This document shows, one piece after another, positions 1 through 9,229 of a stretch of 64,000 bases of DNA. Under the pieces are notes generated by a model, which saw only the letters and a program-made list of their open reading frames with translations, searched no databases and was not told where the DNA came from. This stretch comes from an uncultured Lachnospiraceae bacterium. GTDB lineage: Bacteria > Bacillota > Clostridia > Lachnospirales > Lachnospiraceae. The translations under genes and the position numbers were made by a program. How positions within the stretch are numbered: the first letter of the stretch is position 1; each line of letters starts with the position of its first letter. The DNA lies in NCBI GenBank assembly GCA_910578475.1, contig CAJTRK010000010.1, forward strand, positions 1-64,000. Reading direction: 5' to 3'.

Positions 1-207
1 CTTTTTATATTTTTCTGTTTCCAGTTTTACTTCGTTTTTTGCCCATGCAAGCACATCATCCCTTGTTGGACCGTGTTCGGGAAGAAGTTGTTCCAATGTT
101 CCGAGTTTACGGATAATCTTTGATGAAGTACCGCCGCCTGATTTGGCATAGGACTTTGCTATGTAAAACGATTCCGCATTTTTTGATTTTGTGATATGAA
201 GATTCAT
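1..207 (-). CDS. Transposase, N-terminal part, runs off left edge (IS1634-like)
   Basis: Reading leftward from an ATG at 207, 69 codons are open to the window edge. The ATG is preceded by a strong AGGAGG site at about 213-218. The N-terminus has the pattern of IS1634-type DDE transposases as I recall them: a short basic beta-strand segment (NLHITKSKNAESFYIAKSY), then KIIRKLGTLEQL and a PTRDDVLAWA helix. The catalytic DDE residues would lie outside the window, so the family call rests on the N-terminal pattern only. The gene presumably mediates transposition of an insertion sequence whose right end lies somewhere between 210 and 340. No target duplication can be recognised with one end visible. 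Confidence 0.55.
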   Translation of the reverse strand, partial: MNLHITKSKNAESFYIAKSYAKSGGGTSSKIIRKLGTLEQLLPEHGPTRDDVLAWAKNEVKLETEKYKK

Positions 208-333
208 GTGAATTCCTCCTATGCCTTATTATAACACACAATGGCATAAAATAACATACATAAACACAAAATATTTGACAAAAAAAGAAGCCTTTTTTCA
301 AGGCTTTCAAGCACTTTTTCTTATATTCAACTG

Positions 334-456
334 TCAAACTCCCGCGTCGGGAGGTTCGCAGGGAAACTGCATGATGAGAAGGATTTTATCCGTTCCGAAG
401 GAAACTTCACGGCGGATTTCTTTCGGGGATTGATTGGACTGATTGTTGTTTGCCAT
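334..456 (-). other. Short leftward ORF of 40 codons, possibly the stump of an interrupted gene
   Basis: A leftward ORF starts at ATG 456 and ends at TGA 334-336. It has only a weak AGGA site upstream. The product is hydrophilic at its start (MANNNQSNQSPKEIRR) and then has a strand-like KILLIMQF segment. It sits directly behind the presumed right end of the insertion sequence, and its stop codon lies at the likely junction, so it could be the 5' stump of a gene cut by the insertion. Alternatively it is a complete small gene: a 6-bp hairpin (339-353) sits at its 3' end. I do not recognise the product. Confidence 0.3.
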
Positions 457-536
457 AGAATCCTGATTTTAGAGATGTCTTTTCTTTATAGTATTTGTTT
501 CCCTGACGGCGTATTCATTTTTTTCAAAGGTGATAA

Positions 537-564
537 TGACTTTTCAATCGCGGCATGTTATAAT
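537..564 (+). promoter_or_regulatory. Possible promoter for the glycosidase-like gene
   Basis: A good -10 hexamer TATAAT lies at 559-564, with a poor -35 TGACTT at 537-542 and a 16-base spacer. It lies 65 bases before the preferred start codon. The -10 is convincing, the -35 is not. Confidence 0.35.
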
Positions 565-628
565 GAGGTGTGCATAAAATAACTAAGGAAGAACTTTGTA
601 AGGAACTTTGGAATGGAGGAGAAGAGTT

Positions 629-2281
629 TTGAAGATGAAAAACATAGGAAGAACTTTGATAGCGGCGATAGCGGTCGCAGCCGCCCTTACGATTGGCGGT
701 TTTCATGTTGGTGACGGCGGTCTGGAGACGGTGGAAGCGGCGGGACGTCCTGTTTCGATTGATTCCTGCCTGATATCCGGGTCGGATGTTGTCTGTCAGC
801 TCAGCACGGGCAGCGTTCCCTCGAGCGACGACGGAAAGTTCTATGTTTATGCGGATGAAGTCTTTCAGGATGGAACCACGGGCAGCGTTGTTGCAGCGGT
901 CGATGCGGGAACATCCGTTTCGGTGAGTTTTCCTTTGAATTATAATACGGCGGATTCCAATCTCAGCCGTAAATTTCTGATTGCGGTAAAGCAGAACGGG
1001 CAGATGGTTCAGGTGAGCGACGAGCATTATATTACCAATCCCGAGGCGATTGCGGCATATACCGCAGGACGTATGGATAACGGAATTAAGGGGATTCTGC
1101 CTGATTTGACCAAATCTTCGAGAGAAGAGGTGCAGGAATTGGGCATCAAACAGGTTGTCTATAATATGGCGGTCGATGATATCTGTTCCGCGGCTTCGGC
1201 GCCGGGTGCGCTTCCTTTTACATATAACGGAACGACTTATTATTTTGACGGCAATATGATTGGCAAGTTCGATTCCATGTTCAAAAGCTTTAATCATTAC
1301 GGCGTACAGGTAAACATTGTTCTCCTGAACAGAGGAGAAAGCCCTTATTCACAGGATTTGGTTCACCCGATGGCGGTTGGAGCGGAATGTCCCGGGTACG
1401 CGCTGAATGTGGCGGATGAGGCGGGCGTTGACCATCTGAAAGCCATTGGCGCTTTTCTGGCACAGCGTTATTCCGGTAAGTTCGGCTGCGGCCAGGTCGA
1501 TAACTGGATTCTCGGAAACGAAGTGAATGCGAGGACCTCCTGGTGGTATACCAGCTCCGATTCACTGGACTTTAACGTCGGCATTTATGTAAAGGCATTC
1601 CGCATCATCTACAATGAAATGAAAAGTATGAATGCGAATGTGCGTATTTATAATTCCATCGACCAGGAGTGGAACCGGAAATCCAACCCGGGCAGTTTTC
1701 TGGCAAAAGATTATCTGGACAAATTTAATTATTATATGACGAGAGAAGGCAATATAGACTGGGGACTTTCTTTCCATCCTTACAATTCTCCGTTATATGA
1801 CCCTTACGCATGGAACGGCCCGGCAGTATGGGTGCAGGACAGCATTACTTCACCTTATATTACGATGCAGAACCTGCATATTCTGATTAACTATATGCAC
1901 CAGAGCAATTTCCTGAATCCGGCGGGTGAGGTCAGAAGCATTTCCCTTGCGGAAATCGGTTATACGTCGAGCTTTGGAAACGAGCAGCAGGAAGCTTCCA
2001 TCGTTTACGGCTATTTGAAGGCGGCGTCCTTCCCGGAAATCGATTCGTTTATTCTGTTCAGACAGACCGACGAGGCAAGCGAGATGGAGAGCCATCTTGC
2101 GCTTGGCCTGTTTGACCTGAACGGCAATAAAAAACCTTCCTACGAAATCTACAAGAACCTCGGTTCAGCCAATGAAGCGGCGGCAAAGGCAAGAGCGTCT
2201 GAAATTATCGGTATGGATATCGACCAGATGATTAGCCAGAACGTTATGTGGACGAGAAGCGGAACGGGAGTCGTTCAGTAG
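629..2281 (+). CDS. Secreted clan-A glycoside-hydrolase-like protein (DUF5722-type)
   Basis: The 550-residue product has an N-terminal signal peptide (basic start, hydrophobic stretch around residues 8-22, possible cleavage before VEAAGRPV), so it should be exported. The body resembles DUF5722 proteins, which have a TIM-barrel glycosidase fold. Two glutamates stand where clan A enzymes keep acid/base and nucleophile: E298 in LGNEVN and E442 in SLAEIGYTS. The likely role is hydrolysis of an extracellular polysaccharide; the substrate cannot be read from sequence. I chose the TTG at 629 because GGAGG at 615-619 is 9 bases upstream; ATG 635 is the alternative. The gene has its own weak promoter and is followed by another secreted protein gene. 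Confidence 0.75.
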   Translation: MKMKNIGRTLIAAIAVAAALTIGGFHVGDGGLETVEAAGRPVSIDSCLISGSDVVCQLSTGSVPSSDDGKFYVYADEVFQDGTTGSVVAAVDAGTSVSVSFPLNYNTADSNLSRKFLIAVKQNGQMVQVSDEHYITNPEAIAAYTAGRMDNGIKGILPDLTKSSREEVQELGIKQVVYNMAVDDICSAASAPGALPFTYNGTTYYFDGNMIGKFDSMFKSFNHYGVQVNIVLLNRGESPYSQDLVHPMAVGAECPGYALNVADEAGVDHLKAIGAFLAQRYSGKFGCGQVDNWILGNEVNARTSWWYTSSDSLDFNVGIYVKAFRIIYNEMKSMNANVRIYNSIDQEWNRKSNPGSFLAKDYLDKFNYYMTREGNIDWGLSFHPYNSPLYDPYAWNGPAVWVQDSITSPYITMQNLHILINYMHQSNFLNPAGEVRSISLAEIGYTSSFGNEQQEASIVYGYLKAASFPEIDSFILFRQTDEASEMESHLALGLFDLNGNKKPSYEIYKNLGSANEAAAKARASEIIGMDIDQMISQNVMWTRSGTGVVQ

Positions 2282-2358
2282 TCTGCCGGGCGGAGGCGGA
2301 AGGATAACAGGGTATTTGACATAACTCGCATAAAACCAGCATTTTCTCCAAAAAAACA

Positions 2359-2387
2359 TTGATTTCTCCTGGTAAATATTGTATGAT
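2359..2387 (+). promoter_or_regulatory. Promoter for the secreted repeat protein
   Basis: TTGATT at 2359-2364 and TATGAT at 2382-2387 are separated by 17 bases. They lie in the AT-rich gap between the two secreted-protein genes, about 95 bases before the start codon. Confidence 0.5.
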
Positions 2388-2480
2388 AGCTTTACATAAT
2401 ATATATTTACATAACATGGGTAAGTGTCCGTTTTTGTGGATTGTTCATAGACAATGAGGAGAAAAGGAGTGTGAAAGCTT

Positions 2481-3554
2481 ATGAAACTGGGAAAATATGC
2501 CAAGTTATGTCTGACCGCCGCGCTTGTATGCGGCATGGTCATTTTGCCGTTAAACAGAATAGAAGCGCAGGCGGCGGAAATTATCGCGACAGTGCATGGA
2601 ACGGTAGCGTCCGGTACGACTTCGGATTTGCTCCGGCTTTCTACGAAGGAAGGAGAAATGCAGATTAAACTGGACAGCGGAACGGATACGAGCGGCTGTA
2701 AGATTCTTCTGCCGGACAGCAAAGTGTCTGTTTCCGTATCTCACGGTTCCGACGGCTATCTGCATGCGGTCAAGCTTTCCGGAGATGTACAGACGCCGTC
2801 AACGACGTTGGATTCTTCTACGTCGGCGTCGGTAACGGGAACAATCGGAAGCAAAAGCAAAGGAGATATCATTTGTTTTAAGACGCCGCAGGGCGAAATG
2901 GAAATCAAACTGGACCCGACGACCAACTTAAGCGGCTGTTCTGTTCTTGTGGCGGATAAAACATACACCATTGTCTGTGTGCGCGGTTCGGATGCCTACA
3001 TGCACGCGGTGAGTATTTCGGACGGAGCTTCTTCCGAAGGGACAGGCTCTTCGGATACGAATTATACCGGCATAACGCCGGCGCCTGCGTCGCCGGTCGG
3101 CGTTTCCACCTCTACGGTGACGGGCAAGGTAACAGGCGATACAAAAGAAAATCTGCTATATTTGTCAACGGGCAACGGTGTCATGCAGATTGTAATAGAT
3201 AACAATACGGATTCCAGAAACGGCATTGTCCTGACGCCAGGCAATAAGCTGAGTGTTTCCGTTTACCGCGGTTCGGACGCTTATATGCACGCGGCAACAA
3301 TCTTTGCGGGCAAAGACGGGAACAAGGCGTCCGTCGATACATCTTCCGTTTCCACGGTAACGGGAACGGTGGGAAGTAAGTCTAATGAAAATCTGCTTTA
3401 TCTGTCAACGAGTTATGGGGAAATGGAGCTGAAACTGGATGCGGTGAGCAGCGTCAACAATCTGAAGGTGCTCGTAAGCGGTAAAAAAGTGACGGTGACC
3501 TGTGCGCGGGGGGATGATGCTTATATGCACGCTCTTTCCATAACAGGCTCATGA
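2481..3554 (+). CDS. Secreted protein of four tandem about 70-residue beta domains
   Basis: The 357-residue product has a clear signal peptide ending near EAQAAE (residues 28-33). After it come four copies of one domain, roughly residues 35-100, 113-180, 210-277 and 288-355. Each has the pattern V.GTV....(N/D)LL.LST..GEMQIKLD..T, then KVSVS..RGSDAYMHAV. The short alternating strands and Gly turns suggest a small beta barrel; I cannot name a family. There are no catalytic motifs, so a binding or wall-associated role is likelier than an enzyme. The start has an AAAAGGAG site 11 bases upstream. A truncated SpoIID-like gene follows 34 bases later. Confidence 0.7.
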   Translation: MKLGKYAKLCLTAALVCGMVILPLNRIEAQAAEIIATVHGTVASGTTSDLLRLSTKEGEMQIKLDSGTDTSGCKILLPDSKVSVSVSHGSDGYLHAVKLSGDVQTPSTTLDSSTSASVTGTIGSKSKGDIICFKTPQGEMEIKLDPTTNLSGCSVLVADKTYTIVCVRGSDAYMHAVSISDGASSEGTGSSDTNYTGITPAPASPVGVSTSTVTGKVTGDTKENLLYLSTGNGVMQIVIDNNTDSRNGIVLTPGNKLSVSVYRGSDAYMHAATIFAGKDGNKASVDTSSVSTVTGTVGSKSNENLLYLSTSYGEMELKLDAVSSVNNLKVLVSGKKVTVTCARGDDAYMHALSITGS

Positions 3555-3588
3555 CGCTTCTGTCCTGTTTTATCAGGACGAATGAACC

Positions 3589-4182
3589 GTGGCCGCGGGG
3601 TATCGGAACCAGGGCTACAACTTTACGATAACTTCCTCTACCGCATATGACCAGAAATGGATTCGGGGCAGAAATACATTTGAGAATATTGACCGGCTGG
3701 TGGACAGCATTTTTGCGAGTTATCTTTCCAGACCGGGAGTCAGACAGCCGATATTTACTTCTTACTGTGACGGCCAGCGTGTTACCTGCGACGGGCTGAG
3801 TCAGTGGGGTTCCAAGTATCTTGGGGACGAAGGATATTCTGCCATCGAAATCATCCGTTATTATTATGGCAGCGATATGTATATCAATACGGCGGTCAGT
3901 GTGGCCGGAGTTCCCTCTTCCTGGCCGGGGTATAATCTCGGTATCGGCGCGCGGGGGGATAAGGTCAGACAAATACAGCAGCAGCTTAACCGGATTGCAC
4001 AGAATTTTCCGGCAATTCCACGGCTCACGGTGGATGGCGTTTACGGTTCTTCAACGGCGGAGGCTGTGCGGGTGTTTCAGCGGGTATTCGGGCTGCCGGT
4101 AAGCGGAATCGTCGATTATCCTACCTGGTATGAGATTTCAGATATTTATGTGGGAGTCAGCAGGATTGCGGAACCGGTTTAA
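3589..4182 (+). pseudogene. 5'-truncated SpoIID-like / peptidoglycan-binding protein remnant
   Basis: The reading frame opens with a GTG at 3589 that has no ribosome site and has an in-frame TGA directly upstream (3583-3585). The product begins in the middle of a SpoIID-like domain (YRNQGYNFTITSSTAYDQ) and continues through DGLSQWGSKYLG to a C-terminal PG_binding_1 domain (LGIGARGDKVRQIQQQLNR to VSGIVDYPTWYEI). Clostridial homologues that I recall have about 100 further N-terminal residues. Those are missing here, apparently lost when the end of the preceding gene was joined to this sequence. A hairpin (3562-3567 with 3574-3579) sits in the gap. The remaining coding sequence is intact, so the loss may be recent, or a short product could still be translated. 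Confidence 0.6.
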
Positions 4183-4193
4183 TAAAAATGGCG

Positions 4194-4227
4194 CCGGGGC
4201 GGAGATGTATTCTCAGGCCCCGGTTTT
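4194..4227 (+). terminator. Rho-independent terminator after the SpoIID-like remnant
   Basis: A 7-bp GC stem (4194-4200 with 4217-4223) is followed by four T residues. It separates the secreted-protein region from the four-gene operon. Confidence 0.6.
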
Positions 4228-4296
4228 ACCGTATGGGAATTGTGCCCCGGCATAGCGCCTGACGGAAAAAGAGTCCTTTGGAAGCGTGGTATAAAA

Positions 4297-7200
4297 TTGA
4301 AACAGATTATTCGTGAGATATTAGACGGGAATTTTAAATATGATACCGGCACACTAAATTTTTCGTGTACGCGTATTGAACTATCCGTTCAGGCGGGAGA
4401 GACGGCGGAAGGTTCCTTTATTCTTTATGGTCCGCAGGGCGCCATAACGGAAGGGTATATCGTATCTTCGGACTTACGGATGGAGTGTCTTTCTTCTTCT
4501 TTTGCGGGCAGTCAGGATGAAATTTTTTATCGTTTCGATGCCACCGGTTCTACGGCCGGAGAAGAGGTAAAAGGCGCTTTTCATATGATATCAAATCAGG
4601 GAGAATCTTATCTCCCTTTTTCAGTTTCCGTGAATGCGGCTCCGGTCGATTCCAGTCTGGGGGAAATCAAAAATCTTTTTCACTTTACAAATCTGGCCAA
4701 GAGTAACTGGGAAGAAGCGGTTAAGCTTTTTTACAGCCCGAAATTCGGACAGACACTGACCGGAAACGGTAAACAGTATTATGCCGCCTATAAAGGACTT
4801 TCTGCCGTATACGGCAATGAACATAATGTAGAAGAATTTCTGCTGGAAATCAACAAGAAGAAGCCGGTGGATTTTCTGCCGGAAGAAGCGGAAATCCGCA
4901 TCGAGGAGCCGGCGGCGATGACACGCTATACGCTCGTGATTCACCGGAACGGATGGGGCTATACACGCCTTCATGTTGAGACGGAAGGCGATTTTCTGAA
5001 AGTGGATGAAAAGGTCGTTACGGAAGACGCTTTTCTCGGAAATCTGTATCGTTTATATTATTATATACAGGATGAAAAACTGCATGCGGGGAATAATTAC
5101 GGGTGTATCCGTCTAAGGAATTTTGAAAAGACCATTACGGTTCCGGTAACCGTTGTGTGTCATGCGGAAAACGGACGGAAGCTGACGATGATGAAGCGGG
5201 AACAGAGGCGTATAACAACGCAGCTCATGCAGTATTATCAGGCATACCGTCTGAAAAAAATCAGCGCGGGAACATGGCTGGAAGAGTCGGGCGCGCTGGT
5301 GGAGCGGCTGAAAGATGTGGATGGGAATGACGTTTCCGCGAGGCTGTTTCAGGCGCAGCTTTTCGTGACGCAGGAGCGTTTTCATGAAGCGGAATGGATA
5401 TTGGACCAGAATCGGGCGAAAACAGAAGATTTGCGGGAAGAAAAACCGGAGTATTACTGTTATTATCTGTATCTGACGACTTTGTGCAGCAAAAGCGACA
5501 GATATGTGGATGAGGTGTCCCGGAAAATTGCCTGGTATTATGAACGGAACCGCGGAAATTGGCGGATTGCCTGGCTTCTTTTGTTTCTGGCGGATGAATA
5601 TACGAAGAGTGCGGCCAGAAAATGGGAGCTTCTTGAGGAGCTTTTTGCATACCGGTGTTACAGTCCGGTGGTATATGCCGAAGCATGGAGCCTAATCTGC
5701 ATGAATCCAGCTATGCTGATGAAGCTTGGTGAATTTGAACTGCAGGTATTGAATTTTGCGGCCAAAAACGAGGCGATGAAAGACGATGTGATGATACAGC
5801 TTTTGTATCTGGCGCAGAAACAGAAGGGATATTCCGGCCTGTTACTGCAGATACTGACGAGCTGCTATGAGAAAAAGCCGAAAAACGACCTTTTGCACGC
5901 CATTTGTTCGACACTGATGAAAGGCAACAAACAGGGCGGCAGATATTTTAAGTGGTATCAGGCAGGTGTGGAACAGAACCTGCGGATTACGAGATTATAC
6001 GAGTATTATATGATGTCCGTTACGCTGGATGACAGACAGACGCTCCCCAAGATGGTATTGATGTATTTTTCCTATCAGAGTGACCTGCATTATGAGATTA
6101 CGGCCTGGCTGTATGCTTATGTATGGAAACATCAGGAGGAAATACCGGAAATTTATATCAGCTATCTGGCGGCAATCGAACGTTTTGTCATCGAGCAGAT
6201 AAAGCACGGAAGAATTAATAAAAATCTGGCGTATTTATATCGGAACGTGTTGGAGCAGTCCATGATTGATGCGGAGATTGCGGGGGCGCTTACGGAACTT
6301 TTGTTTATGCAGAATATTACGGTGGAGAGCGACACCATCAGGCAGGTCGTGTTGGTCTATCCGTATGCGGTGAAAGAGATGTCATATCCGGTGGCCGGAA
6401 GAAAGGCACAGGTTCCGCTTTTTGATGAAGAATGCAGAGTCGTGCTGGAAGACGGAGAACGGAACCGCTATACGAACAGCATTTCCAGCAGGCGGGAACA
6501 GCTGGTCACAACGGGAAGGCTTTTTCAGCTTGTAGCGCCCTATATCAGGGAACATCTCGGTTATGCTCTGCATGTCTGTTATGACCACAAAGATGCGCTG
6601 AATATACAGGAAGAAAATGCGGAGCGTTTTCGGTATCTGGCGGATTCGGATTTTCTTGCACAAGAGAACCGGCAGGAAATCCGGATGAAACTTATCCGGT
6701 TTTATTATGAAAAAGACAGGATGTGGGAACTGGACGATTATCTGCTTTCCCTGCAGCCGGAGGATATTGCGCCCGACGACAGGAAAGAAGTCATCCGGAC
6801 GATGGTGATGCGGGGAATGTATCAGGAGGCTTATGCGTGGGTTCATGCGACAGGGCCGTACCGCATCGACGTCAAAACACTTGTCAGATTGTTCAGCAGA
6901 CTGTTAGAGCCGGGAGATACCGCGTCGGAGGAAGACACCTTTATGACGGGCATTCTCCTGTATGTGGTGAAAAAGGGAAAGTATGACGAACAGATTTTGA
7001 AATATCTCGTCCGGCATTATAACGGAAGCATTAAGGATATGCGCGATATTTGGAAAGCGGCGGTGGATTTTGGCGTCGATGTTTATGAGATATGCGAGCG
7101 GATTATCGTACAGACTCTTTATACGGGCACTTATATCGGCGAAGAAATGGAAATCTTCTCTTCCTACGCCAGAGCCGGCGGCAAAGAAGAAGTGATTTCT

Positions 7201-7869
7201 GCCTTTTTATCACAAGTCAGCTACGACTACTGTATCGGCGGAAAAGTGACAGATACGGCTGTATTCCATAGTATCCGGCAGTTATACAGGGAAAAGGCGC
7301 AGCTTCATCTCGTGTGCAAAATAGCGTATTTGAAGTATTTTTCAGAGAATCCGGAGGAACTCACGGAAGAGATGAAAGAAACGGTTTCGGCATTTTTGCA
7401 GGACTTGCTGAACCGGAACATCGTGCTTCCATTGTTCAAGTCTTATATGGACTATCTGCCTGCGCTTATGATGCTGCAGGATAAGGTGATATTAGAATAT
7501 CGTGCGAAGCCGGGGCATCGTGTGAGAATACACTATCTGATTCAGCGGGAAGACGACAAAGAACAGGAATACTGTAAAGAGACCATGAAAGATATGTTTT
7601 CCGGCATCTGCGTCAAAGAGTTCATTCTGTTTTTTGGCGAGCGGCTCCAGTATTATATTACGGAAGAGACGGACGGTAAGGAACAGGTGACGGAGAGCGG
7701 CACAATCAGTAAGAATGACAGCAGCCAGCTGCATGCGGGAAGCCGTTTTAACCTGCTGAACGGTATTATGATTGGGAAGACGCTTCAGGATTATGATACG
7801 GTGAATACCCTGTTGGAAGAATATTATAAAAAAGACTTTATGACCGATAAACTGTTTAACATAATGTAA
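4297..7869 (+). CDS. Very large alpha-solenoid protein (DUF5717-type)
   Basis: This 1190-residue protein opens the four-gene operon. The first about 110 residues look like an Ig-type beta sandwich (FNFSCTRIELSVQAGE-like strands), a helical linker follows, and a second beta sandwich spans about residues 200-300. The rest is almost entirely helical, rich in Tyr, Glu and Leu, with repeating helix pairs like a TPR or other alpha-solenoid scaffold. There is no signal peptide or membrane segment, so it should be cytoplasmic. It resembles the family I recall as DUF5717. I chose TTG 4297 because the protein reads naturally from LKQIIREILDGNFKYD; an upstream ATG would add 19 unlikely residues. The ribosome site is weak. 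The gene ends 25 bases before the next. Function unknown. Confidence 0.7.
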   Translation: MKQIIREILDGNFKYDTGTLNFSCTRIELSVQAGETAEGSFILYGPQGAITEGYIVSSDLRMECLSSSFAGSQDEIFYRFDATGSTAGEEVKGAFHMISNQGESYLPFSVSVNAAPVDSSLGEIKNLFHFTNLAKSNWEEAVKLFYSPKFGQTLTGNGKQYYAAYKGLSAVYGNEHNVEEFLLEINKKKPVDFLPEEAEIRIEEPAAMTRYTLVIHRNGWGYTRLHVETEGDFLKVDEKVVTEDAFLGNLYRLYYYIQDEKLHAGNNYGCIRLRNFEKTITVPVTVVCHAENGRKLTMMKREQRRITTQLMQYYQAYRLKKISAGTWLEESGALVERLKDVDGNDVSARLFQAQLFVTQERFHEAEWILDQNRAKTEDLREEKPEYYCYYLYLTTLCSKSDRYVDEVSRKIAWYYERNRGNWRIAWLLLFLADEYTKSAARKWELLEELFAYRCYSPVVYAEAWSLICMNPAMLMKLGEFELQVLNFAAKNEAMKDDVMIQLLYLAQKQKGYSGLLLQILTSCYEKKPKNDLLHAICSTLMKGNKQGGRYFKWYQAGVEQNLRITRLYEYYMMSVTLDDRQTLPKMVLMYFSYQSDLHYEITAWLYAYVWKHQEEIPEIYISYLAAIERFVIEQIKHGRINKNLAYLYRNVLEQSMIDAEIAGALTELLFMQNITVESDTIRQVVLVYPYAVKEMSYPVAGRKAQVPLFDEECRVVLEDGERNRYTNSISSRREQLVTTGRLFQLVAPYIREHLGYALHVCYDHKDALNIQEENAERFRYLADSDFLAQENRQEIRMKLIRFYYEKDRMWELDDYLLSLQPEDIAPDDRKEVIRTMVMRGMYQEAYAWVHATGPYRIDVKTLVRLFSRLLEPGDTASEEDTFMTGILLYVVKKGKYDEQILKYLVRHYNGSIKDMRDIWKAAVDFGVDVYEICERIIVQTLYTGTYIGEEMEIFSSYARAGGKEEVISAFLSQVSYDYCIGGKVTDTAVFHSIRQLYREKAQLHLVCKIAYLKYFSENPEELTEEMKETVSAFLQDLLNRNIVLPLFKSYMDYLPALMMLQDKVILEYRAKPGHRVRIHYLIQREDDKEQEYCKETMKDMFSGICVKEFILFFGERLQYYITEETDGKEQVTESGTISKNDSSQLHAGSRFNLLNGIMIGKTLQDYDTVNTLLEEYYKKDFMTDKLFNIM

Positions 7870-7894
7870 GAAAGCAGTTGAGACAGGTGAGGAT

Positions 7895-9211
7895 ATGCTT
7901 TTTGATAAAAAAACAGAGGAAAAAGTGCATAAAGGAAGCATTTTGGCAGGCTATGACCTGGGGGATGACTTTTCCCAGATAAGTTACTGCGTCTTTGGGG
8001 AAAATGTGGTGGAGAGCGTGCCGACCGTCGTGGGAACGAAGCAGTATAATATTCCGACAGTATTATGTAAACGAAAAGGGGTCAATCAGTGGCTTTACGG
8101 CAAAGACGCTATCAGGTACAATCAGGAGGAAGAGGGATTTCTTGTGACCAATCTGACAGAGCTTGCAAGAAAAGGCGAAATGATTACCATCGAGGAAGAG
8201 GCATTTGACCCTGTCGCCCTGCTTACGCTGTTTATGAAAAGAAGTCTTGCGCTTTTGAATTTTCTGGTAAAAGCGGAACATATCGGGGCCATCATGTTTA
8301 CGGTGGACAACCTGGATGACCGGATGGTGGATGTGCTGGCGAAGGCAGCGGTCAATCTGAATCTGAAGACGTCGCAGATTTATTTCCAGAGCCATGTGGA
8401 AAGTTTTTATCATTTTGTGCTGCATCAGCCGGAAGAATTATGGAATTATCAGGTGCTTGCCTGCGAACACAACCGTTCGAGGCTGAAAATCTACCGTTTT
8501 GAGCGTAATAAAAAAACTACGCCGATGGTCGTTTTAATTGAGGAACAGACATGTTCTTCCCTCATACTTCCGGAGGAACAGGAAGAAGAGGAAATCAAAG
8601 CGGACAGTTATCGGCTGGCGGATGAAAAGCTTCTTGAGATTTTGAAAGAACAGTGCGCCGACAGGATTGTTTCTGCGGTCTATTTGTTAGGCGACGGTTT
8701 CCGGGAAGAATGGGCGAAGGAATCGCTGCGGTTTTTGTGCCGGAACCGCCGGGTTTTTCAGGGGAATAATCTTTTCTGCAAAGGCGCCTGTTTCGGGCTT
8801 CTGGAAAAACTTGAACCGGGCCCTGTCGAAAAAGAACATATTTTTCTGGGCGCAGATAAATTAAAGGCAAATATCGGAATGAATGTGTTAAAGCGTGGAA
8901 AAGAATCCTATTACGCGCTCCTGGACGCGGGAGAAAACTGGTATGAAGTCCACAAAGAATGTAATATTCTTTTGCCGGGAGAGGAGAATGTTCTTTCTTT
9001 TCTCGTAACGCCGCTGACGGGTAAGCGCGCCCAACTGCGGGAATTTATCCTTGAAGACGCGCCGGTCAGGACGGGGGCGTTCAGCAGATATCTTATAAAG
9101 ATTAAAATGACCTCTGCGGAATGTGTGGAAGCACAGATAACGGATTTGGGTTTTGGGGAACTGTTTCCGGCCAGCAACAAGGTGTGGATTAAGCAGTTTG
9201 CGGTCACATAG
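7895..9211 (+). CDS. Hsp70/actin-fold (ASKHA-like) protein, DUF5716-type
   Basis: The 438-residue product begins with GYDLGDDFSQISY (about residues 19-31), which matches the phosphate-1 loop style of the actin/Hsp70/hexokinase fold. It continues with a VPTVVGTKQYNIPTVL strand and a LYGKDA turn like the DnaK GxxA segment. This suggests a nucleotide-dependent chaperone-like protein, but I cannot confirm the phosphate-2 and adenosine motifs. It resembles the family I recall as DUF5716. The AGGTGAGG site precedes ATG 7895. It lies 25 bases after the solenoid gene and 18 before the TPR gene, so it is operonic. A plausible role is ATP-driven action with the solenoid and TPR partners, which is inference. 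Confidence 0.65.
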   Translation: MLFDKKTEEKVHKGSILAGYDLGDDFSQISYCVFGENVVESVPTVVGTKQYNIPTVLCKRKGVNQWLYGKDAIRYNQEEEGFLVTNLTELARKGEMITIEEEAFDPVALLTLFMKRSLALLNFLVKAEHIGAIMFTVDNLDDRMVDVLAKAAVNLNLKTSQIYFQSHVESFYHFVLHQPEELWNYQVLACEHNRSRLKIYRFERNKKTTPMVVLIEEQTCSSLILPEEQEEEEIKADSYRLADEKLLEILKEQCADRIVSAVYLLGDGFREEWAKESLRFLCRNRRVFQGNNLFCKGACFGLLEKLEPGPVEKEHIFLGADKLKANIGMNVLKRGKESYYALLDAGENWYEVHKECNILLPGEENVLSFLVTPLTGKRAQLREFILEDAPVRTGAFSRYLIKIKMTSAECVEAQITDLGFGELFPASNKVWIKQFAVT

Positions 9212-9229
9212 AAGAAAGGCGGGCAGCGT

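Noticed and set aside
608..634. Upstream TTG start for the glycosidase-like gene
   Set aside because: It lies before the ribosome site (615-619) and would put charged residues before the signal peptide.
524..1297. Long leftward ORF opposite the glycosidase-like gene
   Set aside because: It is a shadow of the plus-strand gene, with a low-complexity Arg/His-rich product and no ribosome site.
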